Below, piece after piece: positions 29,720 through 41,219 of a DNA stretch of 64,000 nt (within the stretch, counting starts at the first letter, position 1; the number at the start of each line of letters is the position of its first letter). Source of the DNA: Buchnera aphidicola (Cinara curvipes) (GTDB lineage Bacteria > Pseudomonadota > Gammaproteobacteria > Enterobacterales > Enterobacteriaceae). Made by a program: the position numbers and the translations under genes. The stretch lies in assembly GCF_900698915.1 (NCBI RefSeq), contig NZ_LR217710.1:186001-250000 (forward strand), read 5' to 3'. Below the pieces are notes generated by a model that was given only the letters and a program-made list of their open reading frames with translations, was not told where the DNA came from and made no database searches.

Positions 29720-30451
29720 ATGAAAGAAAAAATTCAAAAAATATTATCTAATTCTGGATTAGGTTCACGTCGTAATATTGAAAAAAAAATATGTAATAAA
29801 CTTATTAAAGTAAATGGAAAAATTGTATTATTGGGAGAACGTTTTATAAAAAAAGATATTCAATATATTTTGTTAAATAATAAAAAAATTATTTTAAAAA
29901 AAGATATAATAAAAATTATTATTTACAATAAACCAATAGGAGAAATATGCACTAATAAAGATCCATATAAAAGAATTACCGTTTTTAATAAATTACCTAA
30001 ATTATATTATTCTAAATGGATAAGTGTAGGAAGATTAGATATTAATACATCAGGCCTATTATTATTTACAAATTATGGTGAATTAGCATATAGATTAATG
30101 CATCCTAGTTATAAAATTAAACGAGAATATCTAGTTAGAATTTTTGGTAAAGTATCAAAAAAAAAAATTTTTATTTTAAAAAAAGGAGTTAGAATAGGTA
30201 ATTCTATTTCAAGATTTGATGAAATTATTAATTTAAATTATAAAAAAAAAAATCAATGGTTTAAAGTATCATTACTACAAGGAAAAAATAAAGAAGTACG
30301 TTTACTATGGTTATCTGTTGGTATAAAAGTTAATCGATTAATTCGTACTCGTTATGGTGAAATAATATTACCAAAAAACCTGAAATCTGGATGTTTTTTA
30401 GAATTAAATGCTAATAATAAAAAAAAAATTTTTAATTCAGTAAATTTATAA
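29720..30451 (+). CDS. rluB: 23S rRNA pseudouridine(2605) synthase RluB
   Basis: Makes pseudouridine in 23S rRNA. It has 243 residues from ATG 29720, which gives MKEKIQKILSNSGLGSRR, aligning exactly with the E. coli start MSEKLQKVLARAGHGSRR; a TTG 12 bases earlier is less likely. The S4-like domain (1-60) is followed by the synthase domain, with the catalytic aspartate in SVGRLDINTSGLLLFTN. E. coli's long Arg/Lys-rich C-terminal tail is missing. It converges on suhB. Confidence 0.93.
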   Translation: MKEKIQKILSNSGLGSRRNIEKKICNKLIKVNGKIVLLGERFIKKDIQYILLNNKKIILKKDIIKIIIYNKPIGEICTNKDPYKRITVFNKLPKLYYSKWISVGRLDINTSGLLLFTNYGELAYRLMHPSYKIKREYLVRIFGKVSKKKIFILKKGVRIGNSISRFDEIINLNYKKKNQWFKVSLLQGKNKEVRLLWLSVGIKVNRLIRTRYGEIILPKNLKSGCFLELNANNKKKIFNSVNL

Positions 30452-30604
30452 TATATAAAATATGTCTATATATGAAATATATAAAAAAAAGATATTTAAT
30501 AAACTTTTTGTTATAATAATTATTTAAATTTTTATATAATTTTTTATATATTTATTTTTATTTAAAATAATTAAATATTATAAATAATATTTTTAATTTT
30601 TAAA

Positions 30605-30633
30605 TATACTAAAAAATATATTTATTTAGTATA
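30605..30633. terminator. Possible shared hairpin terminator of rluB and suhB
   Basis: TATACTAAA (30605-30613) pairs with TTTAGTATA (30625-30633) between two convergent genes, 10 bases from the suhB stop. The loop is 11 bases and T-runs are weak, so the call is tentative. Confidence 0.35.
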
Positions 30634-30643
30634 AATATACTAA

Positions 30644-31459
30644 TTATTTGCTAATTTTTTTTAAATATTCATTACTTAATGTTCGTGTTTTTTTTAAGAT
30701 ATATCTTAAAATATTAGCTTGACCAACTAATAGTAGTTTACTAGTAATATAATCATGACCACCAACAAAATCAGTTATTAATGCTCCTGATTCTCTAATA
30801 TGTAATTCTCCAAAAATAATATGTAAATATTTTTCATTAAATCCAATATAAACATTAATTTTTCCAGAAGATAGATATGCTAAATCTAAAATAGAACACC
30901 CTGTTTTTCTTAAAGATATTTTTTCTTTTAAAAGATATTGAGTTAATATCATATATAAATACATATTATTTGTATTTATTTCTTTAAAGTAAAGTGCAGC
31001 AATTTTATTATGTATACTACTATTATATTCACAACATCTTGTTCTAACACCGTTTAACTGAGCGCCCTGTCCTTTAATAGCTGTGAATAGATCATTTTTA
31101 ATAGGATCATAAATTACTGATATATAAGATTGGTTTTTTTCTTTAATAAGTATTGATAAACAAAAATGAGGTATTTTTTTAATAAAATTCATTGTTCCGT
31201 TTAAAGGATTAATTAACCACTGATTATTATTCAAAATAATTTTTTTTTTAGAATGTATGTTGATAATAGCATGTTTAGGATACGATTGATATATAATAGA
31301 ATATATAGTAGAAAAAGTTTTTTCTTTTATTTGTTTTATATAATATAAATTTTTTTTTTTTTCAGAATTATAAGTTATATCTTTTGAGTCATAATTTTGA
31401 GTAATAATTTTTCCACCAATTCGAATAGCTCTAATTGCAATATTTAATATTGGGTTCAT
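30644..31459 (-). CDS. suhB: SuhB, inositol-monophosphatase family protein with lost active site
   Basis: It has 271 residues (E. coli 267) and aligns end to end (MNPILNIAIRAIRIGGKI; KGQGAQLNGVRTR; LRKTGCSILDLAYLSSGK; SGALITDFVGGHDY). In the family, metal and substrate binding needs the acids of an EES motif, of DPLDGTTNF and of a later WD. Here EES is replaced by IHS, the second motif reads WLINPLNGTMNF (Asp to Asn at residues 84 and 87, Thr to Met) and WD reads LH. Phosphatase activity is therefore very unlikely. In E. coli, SuhB also works with NusA in rRNA antitermination, independently of catalysis; a boxA-like site precedes the 16S gene here. Retention for that role is inferred. Confidence 0.93.
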   Translation of the reverse strand: MNPILNIAIRAIRIGGKIITQNYDSKDITYNSEKKKNLYYIKQIKEKTFSTIYSIIYQSYPKHAIINIHSKKKIILNNNQWLINPLNGTMNFIKKIPHFCLSILIKEKNQSYISVIYDPIKNDLFTAIKGQGAQLNGVRTRCCEYNSSIHNKIAALYFKEINTNNMYLYMILTQYLLKEKISLRKTGCSILDLAYLSSGKINVYIGFNEKYLHIIFGELHIRESGALITDFVGGHDYITSKLLLVGQANILRYILKKTRTLSNEYLKKISK

Positions 31460-31636
31460 ATAATAATTCTCTTTTATAATATTATTCTATTCATTTCTAT
31501 AAATATAAATTTTTATAGAAATTGATTTCTTTATAAAAATAAATAATTATTATATACTTATTTTTAATAAATTTAAAAACTTTATTTTTTATTTTAAAAT
31601 AAAAAAATATTTAATAAAATAAAATGGAAAATAGCA

Positions 31637-32719
31637 ATGTTACAAGAAATTTTTTTAAAAAAAAATCAAAAAAAAAAAATTAATTTACTTGATTTTGATT
31701 TAACAAAAATGACAAATTTTTTTTTAAAAATGGGAGAAAAAAAATTTAGAGCAATACAAATGATGGAATGGATTTATAAAAAATATTGCATAAAATTTAA
31801 TAAAATGAGTAATTTTAGTAATACTTTAAAAAATAAATTAAATTCTACATCTATTATAGTATTACCAAAATATGTTAAAAAAATAAAATCATTAGACGGA
31901 ACAATCAAATGGAATTTTCTATTTAATACTGAATTTATTGAAACAATATATATTCCAGAAAAAAAACGTGCTACTTTATGTATTTCATCTCAAGTTGGTT
32001 GTGTATTAAAATGTGGATTTTGTGCTACAGGTCAATTAGGATATACTCGTAATTTACAAGTATCAGAAATTATTGGTCAAATATGGTTTGTTATAAATAA
32101 ATTAAATCAGTATAAATTAAAAAATTTAATTTTACCTACAATAACTAATATTGTTATGATGGGTATGGGGGAACCATTATTAAATTTAAAAAATGTTATA
32201 ATAGCGATAAATATTATATTAAGCAAATACGGTTTTAATTTTTCCAAAAATAAAGTAACACTATCAACTTCTGGTATTGTTCCTGCGATAAATAAAATAG
32301 CTGGAAAAATAGATATTTCATTAGCAATTTCTTTACATGCACCTAATAATCATATACGTAATATGATTATGCCTATTAATAAAGTTTATAATATTAATTT
32401 ATTATTGTTATCCGTTAAAAATTATTTAAGTAAATCTACAGCAAATCGTGGTATAGTTACAATAGAATATGTAATGTTATTAAATATTAATGATAGTTTA
32501 CATCATGCTAAAGAATTAGTTTGTTTATTAAAAGATATACCATGTAAAATTAATTTAATTCCTTGGAATCCTATTAAAAACTCTCTTTATAAATGTAGCA
32601 CTTATAATAGAATTATTAACTTTTCTAATTATTTAAAAAATAAAAATTTTATTGTTACTATCAGAAAAAATAGAGGATCTGACATTAATGCTGCTTGCGG
32701 ACAATTGATTAGTAAATAA
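31637..32719 (+). CDS. rlmN: 23S rRNA (A2503) / tRNA (A37) C2-methyltransferase RlmN
   Basis: Radical-SAM methylase of 23S rRNA and some tRNAs. It has 360 residues (E. coli 384; about 20 C-terminal residues are absent). The cluster motif is QVGCVLKCGFCATGQ, the SAM region VMMGMGEPLLNL, and the second catalytic cysteine is in DINAACGQL. An A12 tract (31668-31679) lies in the first codons, in frame. hisS follows after 69 bases; in E. coli rodZ and ispG lie between them, so ispG is missing from its place. Confidence 0.96.
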   Translation: MLQEIFLKKNQKKKINLLDFDLTKMTNFFLKMGEKKFRAIQMMEWIYKKYCIKFNKMSNFSNTLKNKLNSTSIIVLPKYVKKIKSLDGTIKWNFLFNTEFIETIYIPEKKRATLCISSQVGCVLKCGFCATGQLGYTRNLQVSEIIGQIWFVINKLNQYKLKNLILPTITNIVMMGMGEPLLNLKNVIIAINIILSKYGFNFSKNKVTLSTSGIVPAINKIAGKIDISLAISLHAPNNHIRNMIMPINKVYNINLLLLSVKNYLSKSTANRGIVTIEYVMLLNINDSLHHAKELVCLLKDIPCKINLIPWNPIKNSLYKCSTYNRIINFSNYLKNKNFIVTIRKNRGSDINAACGQLISK

Positions 32720-32788
32720 AATATTTTTTAAAAAAATCTAAAAAAATAAAAAAATTAACAATTTCAATAAAAGGATATTTTATATTAT

Positions 32789-34066
32789 ATGGGAATTAGA
32801 CATCAATCAATTAGAGGTATGCATGATATTCTTCCTTGTGATACTCACTATCTTAGTATAATTGAGGAAGAGATAAAAAAAATTTTATATAATTATGCAT
32901 ATTTTGAAATTCGATTTCCTGTCGTTGAAAAAACAGAATTATTTGAAAAAGCCATTGGAAATCAAACAGATATAATCAATAAAGAAATGTATAACTTTTA
33001 TGATAAAAAAAAAAAAAAAATTTCTTTAAGACCTGAAGGAACCGTTAGTTGTATTCGAGCTTGTATACAAAATAATATATTTTACAATTCTAAAATTCAA
33101 AAATTATGGTATTACGGTCCTATGTTTCGTTATGAAAGACCTCAAAAAGGACGTTTTAGACAATTTTATCAATTAGGAGTAGAATATTTTGGTTTAAAAA
33201 ATATTATATCTGATTATGAAATAATTATGTTAACTATAAGTATTTGGAAAAAATTAAATTTATTAAAATATCTAAAACTAGAAATTAATTCAATAGGTTG
33301 GACAGAAGACAGAAAAAATTTTTCATTAGATTTAAAAAAATTTTTTAAAAAAAATAAATTTAAATTAAATCAATATGAAAAAAATTTATTATATATAAAT
33401 CCTATTCGAATTTTAGATAGTAAAAATGATAATACAATTAAATTATTAAAATCAGCTCCATTATTAAATAATTATCTAAATTTATATTCATATAATCGTT
33501 TTAAAAAATTATGTGATCTATTAAATCAATCAAAAGTAGATTATATTGTTAATAATCAGTTAGTTAGAGGATTGGATTATTATAATGATACTGTATTTGA
33601 ATGGAAATCAGACTTATTAGGCGCACAAAATACTGTTTGTGCTGGAGGAAGATATGATGCTTTAATAAAATATTTGGGAGGAAAAGATAATCCAGCAATT
33701 GGTTTAGCTTTTGGAATAGACAGATTATTAATTTTAAAAAAATTATTTAACCCTATTCCTTGCAACAACATTTTTATTGATATTAATATTATTTTTTTAG
33801 AATCAATATATTCTGTATTTGCAATATACATATCTCAAAAATTACGTTTAATTTGGCCTCAACTAAAAATTAATACCTATTTAAAAACTTTCAAAAAGAA
33901 AAAATTTTTTAGTATATCTAAACAAATAAAATCAAAATTTTTATTAATTTTAAATTCAAATAGTTTAAATATAAATAAAGTATTAATTAAAAATATTTTT
34001 AATAAAACTAAAAAAAATATATCAATTAATCGTATTTTTCAAAATCCATGTATATTTCTTAAATAA
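32789..34066 (+). CDS. hisS: Histidyl-tRNA synthetase
   Basis: Class II synthetase charging tRNA-His. It has 425 residues (E. coli 424). Motif 2 is PMFRYERPQKGRFRQFYQ; the histidine-specific loops are LVRGLDYYNDTVFEW and CAGGRYDALI; motif 3 is IGLAFGIDRLLIL. A run of 16 adenines (33005-33020), the longest homopolymer I noticed in the window, encodes DKKKKKIS just before LRPEGT. The frame is correct as written. The C-terminal anticodon domain is present but Lys/Ile-rich. Confidence 0.97.
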   Translation: MGIRHQSIRGMHDILPCDTHYLSIIEEEIKKILYNYAYFEIRFPVVEKTELFEKAIGNQTDIINKEMYNFYDKKKKKISLRPEGTVSCIRACIQNNIFYNSKIQKLWYYGPMFRYERPQKGRFRQFYQLGVEYFGLKNIISDYEIIMLTISIWKKLNLLKYLKLEINSIGWTEDRKNFSLDLKKFFKKNKFKLNQYEKNLLYINPIRILDSKNDNTIKLLKSAPLLNNYLNLYSYNRFKKLCDLLNQSKVDYIVNNQLVRGLDYYNDTVFEWKSDLLGAQNTVCAGGRYDALIKYLGGKDNPAIGLAFGIDRLLILKKLFNPIPCNNIFIDINIIFLESIYSVFAIYISQKLRLIWPQLKINTYLKTFKKKKFFSISKQIKSKFLLILNSNSLNINKVLIKNIFNKTKKNISINRIFQNPCIFLK

Positions 34067-34182
34067 AAAACATATTTAATTATATTAATTAATATATATA
34101 AAATAATCTATTAATTAAATATTTTTAAAAAAATTTTAAATATTTTTAATATTTAATTACTTAAAATAAGTAGATTACATAT

Positions 34183-35433
34183 ATGATAAATAAAAAAATG
34201 AAAAAATTTGATCCAAAAATTTGGAATTTAATTAATGATGAAAAAAATAGACAAGAATTATGTATTAATTTAATTGCTTCAGAAAACTATGCTAGTAATT
34301 CTATATTAGAAGCTCAGGGTTCTTGTTTGACAAATAAATACGCAGAAGGATATATTGGCAATCGTTTTTATGATGGATGTAATATTATTGATAAAATAGA
34401 AAGTATTGCTATTAATAGAGCAAAAAAATTATTTTGTGTAGAATATGCTAATGTACAACCTCATTCAGGTTCTCAAGCTAATTTTGCTGTTTTTCAAGCA
34501 TTATTAAAACCAAATGATGTTATTTTAGGAATGAATTTAAATCATGGAGGACACTTAACTCACGGATCTTCTGTAAATTTTTCAGGAAAAATATACAAAT
34601 CATATTCATACGGGGTTGATAGATTTGGTGAAATAGATTATAAACAATTTAAATATTTATCTTTTTTACATCATCCTAAAATTATTATTGGTGGATTCTC
34701 AGCATATTCAGGTATATGTGACTGGAAATATATGAGAAAAATTGCAGATAAAGTAAATGCTTATTTTTTTGTAGATATTTCACATATTGTTGGTTTAATT
34801 ATTTCTGGTTTATATCCTAATCCAATTAAATATGCTCATGTAATCAGTACTACTACACATAAAACTTTAGGAGGTCCTAGAGGTGGATTAATTTTATCAA
34901 ACTGTGGAAATAAAGAATTATATTCAAAATTAAATTCCTCAGTATTTCCTGGTACTCAAGGAGGTCCTTTAATGCATGTTATTGCAGCAAAAGCAATTGC
35001 ATTTAAAGAAGCTTTAAGTTCAAAATTTACAAAATTACAAAAAAATATTTTAAATTATGCTAAAATAATGGTGAAAATATTTTTAAAAAAAAATTTTTTA
35101 GTTATATCTAGAAAAACGGAAAATCATTTATTATTAATTGATTTATCTAATAAAAAAATAACAGGAAGAGAAGCAAGTAATTTACTTGCTCGTGCGGGAA
35201 TTATTGTTAATAAAAATTCTATTCCAAATGATACACAAACACCATTTATTACATCTGGTATTCGTATTGGAACTCCAGCAATAGTTAAGCGTAATATTAA
35301 GATAAATGATGTTATTCGTATAACTCACTGGATATGTGATATTTTAGATAATCCAGAAAATTTAAACCAAATAAGAAAAATACGAAAAAAAATAAAAATA
35401 ATATGTAAAAATAATCCAATATACACCATATAA
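34183..35433 (+). CDS. glyA: Serine hydroxymethyltransferase
   Basis: PLP enzyme converting serine and tetrahydrofolate to glycine and methylene-THF, the main source of one-carbon units. It has 416 residues (E. coli 417). The PLP lysine is in VISTTTHKTLGGPRGG; other blocks are LIASENYASNSILEAQG, YAEGYIGNRFYDGC and QPHSGSQANFAVF. The start MINKKMKKFDPKIW aligns with E. coli MLKREMNIADYDAELW. It is followed by a good terminator and works with serC (serine supply) and folate use. Confidence 0.98.
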   Translation: MINKKMKKFDPKIWNLINDEKNRQELCINLIASENYASNSILEAQGSCLTNKYAEGYIGNRFYDGCNIIDKIESIAINRAKKLFCVEYANVQPHSGSQANFAVFQALLKPNDVILGMNLNHGGHLTHGSSVNFSGKIYKSYSYGVDRFGEIDYKQFKYLSFLHHPKIIIGGFSAYSGICDWKYMRKIADKVNAYFFVDISHIVGLIISGLYPNPIKYAHVISTTTHKTLGGPRGGLILSNCGNKELYSKLNSSVFPGTQGGPLMHVIAAKAIAFKEALSSKFTKLQKNILNYAKIMVKIFLKKNFLVISRKTENHLLLIDLSNKKITGREASNLLARAGIIVNKNSIPNDTQTPFITSGIRIGTPAIVKRNIKINDVIRITHWICDILDNPENLNQIRKIRKKIKIICKNNPIYTI

Positions 35434-35480
35434 AATATATTTATATTAGTTTTAAAAATAAATAATTTAATAAAAATATT

Positions 35481-35512
35481 TTATGTTACATATAACATGT
35501 AACATAATTTTA
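35481..35512 (+). terminator. Rho-independent terminator of glyA
   Basis: TTATGTTACAT (35481-35491) pairs perfectly with ATGTAACATAA (35497-35507) around a 5-base loop, followed by TTTTATT. It begins about 50 bases after the glyA stop and before the convergent pgl. Confidence 0.75.
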
Positions 35513-35612
35513 TTATGTAAATTTTATTTATAAAAATATAATATATATTTTATTGTTTTAAATAATTAAATAATATTTTTTTTTAATAAACTTTTATTAT
35601 AATTATTAATAA

Positions 35613-36608
35613 TTATTCAATTATTATCCATAAAGGATTTTTACCTATTGATTGTATTTTACTGTAAATCAGATAACCTGTATCTAAATTAATATTATAA
35701 ATTCTCATATTATTAGAAATCTCTCCAACTACAATTAATATTCTTCCATCTTTACTAATATTAAATGAACGAGGTTGCAATTCAGTTTGGTAAGTATGAA
35801 TGTATAATAAAGTACCTGTATTACAATTAATATTAAATAAAGAAATAATACTATTTGAACGATCACATGCATATAAATATTTTCCATTAGGATGAATATG
35901 AATATCTGAAGCCCAGGGTATACTTATATAAGGTTTTAATATTAATGAGATCGACTGAATCAATTTTAATTTAAATATTGTATTATAAATTATCCAAACA
36001 TCAATAGTTCCATTAAATTCATTAACAGAATACATATAATCATTTAAAGGATGAAAAGTAATATGTCTAGGACCGCTGTTTTTTTTAGTTAAAATAATAT
36101 TTTTTAAAATCAAATTAATTTTATTTTTTTTATTATAAATAATTGTATAAATATAAATTTTATTTGCTTTTAAAGATGTTACAAATATTAAATTATATCT
36201 ATAATGCATTTTAATAAAATGACAACCATAAATTTTTTTAAAAATATAAATATTTTTTTTAATATATCCGAATTGATTAATTAAAAATACATAAAATTCA
36301 TTACCGTGATATGAAGCACAAAATAATATATTTTTATTTTGATTAAATGAAATATAATTAGGTGTATTACATATAGAAACTTCATGAATTTTATTAATTT
36401 TATTGTTAGAATATATTTTATATGTAATAATTTTATTATTTTCTTTTTCACCTACATATAATAATTTATTTTTTTTATTATATTTTAATGGTTGCGGTAT
36501 ACCATCTGAAGAAATAATTTTTATTTTAGATAAAATATTATTTTTCTTTAATATCCAGTATTCAATATGTTTATTAATAGAACATGATATAAAAATATTT
36601 TTTCTCAT
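35613..36608 (-). CDS. pgl: 6-phosphogluconolactonase (YbhE/Pgl seven-bladed propeller type)
   Basis: Hydrolyses 6-phosphogluconolactone, the step after Zwf in the oxidative pentose phosphate route. It has 331 residues, exactly the E. coli length. Landmarks are KLLYVGEKENNKIITYKIY, SGPRHITFHPLNDYMYSVNE, ASDIHIHPNGKYLYACDRS and LQPRSFNISKDGR, the repeated beta-propeller blades. It is convergent with glyA. The zwf gene at the right edge of the window gives its substrate. Confidence 0.94.
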   Translation of the reverse strand: MRKNIFISCSINKHIEYWILKKNNILSKIKIISSDGIPQPLKYNKKNKLLYVGEKENNKIITYKIYSNNKINKIHEVSICNTPNYISFNQNKNILFCASYHGNEFYVFLINQFGYIKKNIYIFKKIYGCHFIKMHYRYNLIFVTSLKANKIYIYTIIYNKKNKINLILKNIILTKKNSGPRHITFHPLNDYMYSVNEFNGTIDVWIIYNTIFKLKLIQSISLILKPYISIPWASDIHIHPNGKYLYACDRSNSIISLFNINCNTGTLLYIHTYQTELQPRSFNISKDGRILIVVGEISNNMRIYNINLDTGYLIYSKIQSIGKNPLWIIIE

Positions 36609-36779
36609 ATTTTTTCCAGTTAAATATTTTTTAATTAAAAATTTATATTTAAAAATATTTTAATCATTTAAATAAAAATAATAAAATTATAGTTAATAAA
36701 TATAACTATTTCATTTTTATTAATAAAACACCATTTAAATATGTATTTTCGTTTTATAAAAAAATAATTTTTTTTATAA

Positions 36780-38870
36780 CTAATCTCTTTTTTCTATAAT
36801 TAACTGTAAAAAATTTTTAATCCAAATTAATAAATCTTTATCATTTATAAATAATTTATAAAAATATAGTTTATTTTTTAATATTTTCCATCTTTTAGGT
36901 TTTTTTATAATTTCTCTATATAACCAATTAGTATTTAAAATATTTTTTTTACAAAATACTATACATATTTTTTTAATATGAAATTGAATTTTTTTAATTC
37001 CAATTCTTTCAGAAAGAATTTTAATTTTTGTTAATAAAAATAAATTTTTTACATATCTTGGTAATTTACCAAATAAGTTATTTATTTCATTTTTTATTTT
37101 TTTCAATTCTTTATTTTTTTTTATACATGAAAGTTTTTTATAATACATTAACCTAGTATTAATATTATTAATATAATTTTCAGGTAAAATTGCGGATACA
37201 TTTAATTTTAAATCTACAGAAGTATATTGAGAACTTAATTCTTTAAATGGAGTTTTATTTTTATTTTTTAGAATTAAATGAATAGCTTGATTTAAAAATT
37301 TTTTATATAATTTAATTCCGATAGTATTTATATGACCACTTTGATTTTCTCCTAATAATTCACCAACTCCTCTAATTTCTGAATCATACGTAGATAATGT
37401 AAAACCAGATCCTAAAGTTGTAAAAGATTCTATAAGATTTAATCTTTTTTCTGCCTTTTTATTAATTTTTGTTTTATTTGATATAAAAAAAAATGCATAT
37501 GCTTGCTTTTCAGATCTACCGATACGACCACGTAACTGGTGTAATTGTGATAATCCAAACTTATCAGCATGTTCTATAATCATAGTATTTACATTACTAA
37601 TATTAATACCAGTATCTATAATAGTAGTACATAATAATATATCAAATTTTTTATTTAAAAAATCATACATAATTTTGTATAAATCATTACTATGAATTTT
37701 TCCATGACTAATCTGGATTTTTGCTTCTGGTATTAAACTAGATAAATATTGTTTTTTTTCTTCTATATTCTTAATCATATTATATATGTAATATACTTGT
37801 CCCCCTCGATTTAATTCTTTTAAAATAACTTTTCTAATAGTTTGAGGATTAAAATAATTTACATAAGTCTTTATTTTTAAACGTTTTTTTGGAGGTGTAG
37901 ATATAATAGACATGTCCCTAATACCTAAACAAGACATATTGAGTGTTCTGGGAATAGGAGTTGCAGTTAAAGTTAATACATCTATATTAATATACAGTTC
38001 TTTTATTTTTTCTTTATGATGTACACCAAAACGATGTTCTTCATCAATAATAAGTAATCCTAAATTTTTCCAAATTAAATATTTTGATAAAATTTTATGA
38101 GTACCAATTAAAATATTTATTAATCCTTGTTTTATTTTTTTTTTTATTAATTTTTCTTTTTTACTTGATGTAAAACGAGAATATGTATCAATTTTATATT
38201 TATATTCAGAAAATCTATTTTTAAAAGTATCATAATGTTGTTGTGCTAATAGTGTAGTAGGAACTAATAAAGCAACTTGTTTATTATTATCTAAAGCTAT
38301 AAAAGCTGCTCTCATAGCTACTTCTGTTTTACCAAAACCTACATCTCCGCATAATAGCCGATCCATTGGAGTTGGTTTTTTCATATCATGGATAATTTCT
38401 TTAACAGATTTTTTTTGATCATCAGTTATTGCATATAAACATTGATCACAAAAATTTTTATATTTAAAAGAATTTTTTTTAAAAGAAAATCCTTTTTTTA
38501 AAGATCTATGAGATTTTGTATTGATTAATTGAACTGCTGTATCATAAATCTTTTTTTTTATTTTTTTACATTCTGTTAACCATTTTTTATTACCTAAAGT
38601 ATTCAGAGAAACATCTAAAATATTTGGATGAATATATGAAGTAATTAAATTCAAAGATGTTACAGGTACATATAATTTAACTTGATTAGCGTACATTATT
38701 ACAAAATATTCTGTTATAATACCTTTATTATTTAAAGTAGATAAACCAATATATTTTCCAATACCATATTTTATATGTATAACTAATTGATTTTTTTGAA
38801 ATATTTTTTTTTTTAAAATTAATTTAGAAAAATTATTTTTTTCTATTTTTTTTTCTATTTTTTTTTTCAT
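36780..38870 (-). CDS. mfd: Transcription-repair coupling factor Mfd, N-terminally truncated
   Basis: It has 696 residues against 1148 in E. coli. The protein begins just before the RNA-polymerase-interacting domain (LVIHIKYGIGKYIGL, KLYVPVTSLNLI, residues 29-76) and retains the double RecA-like translocase: Walker A LLCGDVGFGKTEVA (175-182), DEEH in LLIIDEEHRFGVHHKEK, TATPIPRTLNMS, and QLHQLRGRIGRSEKQAYAFF. The UvrB-like domains that recruit UvrA (about 450 residues) are missing; upstream to 39507 there is no decayed copy recognisable by eye. What remains could still push stalled RNA polymerase off DNA. Retention without the UvrA-binding half fits a lineage lacking UvrABC, though those genes cannot be checked here. 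Confidence 0.95.
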   Translation of the reverse strand: MKKKIEKKIEKNNFSKLILKKKIFQKNQLVIHIKYGIGKYIGLSTLNNKGIITEYFVIMYANQVKLYVPVTSLNLITSYIHPNILDVSLNTLGNKKWLTECKKIKKKIYDTAVQLINTKSHRSLKKGFSFKKNSFKYKNFCDQCLYAITDDQKKSVKEIIHDMKKPTPMDRLLCGDVGFGKTEVAMRAAFIALDNNKQVALLVPTTLLAQQHYDTFKNRFSEYKYKIDTYSRFTSSKKEKLIKKKIKQGLINILIGTHKILSKYLIWKNLGLLIIDEEHRFGVHHKEKIKELYINIDVLTLTATPIPRTLNMSCLGIRDMSIISTPPKKRLKIKTYVNYFNPQTIRKVILKELNRGGQVYYIYNMIKNIEEKKQYLSSLIPEAKIQISHGKIHSNDLYKIMYDFLNKKFDILLCTTIIDTGINISNVNTMIIEHADKFGLSQLHQLRGRIGRSEKQAYAFFFISNKTKINKKAEKRLNLIESFTTLGSGFTLSTYDSEIRGVGELLGENQSGHINTIGIKLYKKFLNQAIHLILKNKNKTPFKELSSQYTSVDLKLNVSAILPENYINNINTRLMYYKKLSCIKKNKELKKIKNEINNLFGKLPRYVKNLFLLTKIKILSERIGIKKIQFHIKKICIVFCKKNILNTNWLYREIIKKPKRWKILKNKLYFYKLFINDKDLLIWIKNFLQLIIEKRD

Positions 38871-40503
<1,633 letters not shown>

Positions 40504-40551
40504 TAAATTCATATTTATTTTATAAATTTAAAACTATTAAATAATTTTTTT

Positions 40552-40600
40552 TTGACAGTATTCAAAAGAATACATTTTGATACTGTCAAGAGACATTTTT
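40552..40600 (+). terminator. Terminator of gapA
   Basis: TTGACAGTATTCAAAA (40552-40567) pairs with TTTTGATACTGTCAA (40575-40589) with one bulged T, followed by GAGACATTTTT. It is one of the few intergenic elements with several G-C pairs and lies 49 bases after the gapA stop. Confidence 0.7.
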
Positions 40601-40691
40601 AATAAATATTAAAAATATATTAAAAAAATATTTAATATAATAATTTTATAATTTAATAAATTGAATTATTTTTAGTTTTAAATTAAATATT

Positions 40692-41219
40692 TTATAATTT
40701 TTTATATAAATTATTTATTTCTGTAAACACTAATTTTAACCATTTATTAACACGCTGTTTAGTTAATTGAGGTTGATTATCCTCATCAATTGTTAAACCA
40801 AAAAAATGTGTTTTATTTTTTCTTGCTTTTGAAGATTCAAAATTATAATTTATAATTGGCCACTCACCAACAAAGTGTACATTTTTTTTTTTTAAAATAT
40901 TGAACATAATTCCAATTGAATCACAAAAATATTCTGAATAATCTTCTTGATCACCACATCCAAATAATGCAATAATTTTATTATTTAAATTTATCTTATT
41001 TAACATATTTAAAGAATCTTCCCAATCACATTGTAGTTCACCATAATACCATGTAGATATACCAAAAAATAAAATATTAAAATTTTCTATTTTTTTTAAT
41101 GAAGTATTAGAAATATCAAATATATCAGATTTATCTATTCCTATTTTTTTATATATAATATAAGAAATTTTTTCAGTATTTCCTGTATCACTTCCATAAA
41201 AAATTCCTATTTTTTTCAT
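40692..41219 (-). CDS. fldA: Flavodoxin 1
   Basis: FMN electron carrier. It has 175 residues (E. coli 176). The FMN phosphate loop is [18 protein letters not shown]; the FMN isoalloxazine segments are [14 protein letters not shown] and [18 protein letters not shown]. The likely job is to supply electrons to radical-SAM enzymes such as LipA and RlmN in this window (inference from the known role of flavodoxin). Convergent with gapA. Confidence 0.97.
   Translation of the reverse strand: MKKIGIFYGSDTGNTEKISYIIYKKIGIDKSDIFDISNTSLKKIENFNILFFGISTWYYGELQCDWEDSLNMLNKINLNNKIIALFGCGDQEDYSEYFCDSIGIMFNILKKKNVHFVGEWPIINYNFESSKARKNKTHFFGLTIDEDNQPQLTKQRVNKWLKLVFTEINNLYKKL

Noticed and set aside
36403..36663. 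Hydrophobic 86-codon frame opposite the start of pgl
   Set aside because: Antisense to a well-aligned protein; hydrophobicity comes from complementing Lys/Asn/Ile codons.
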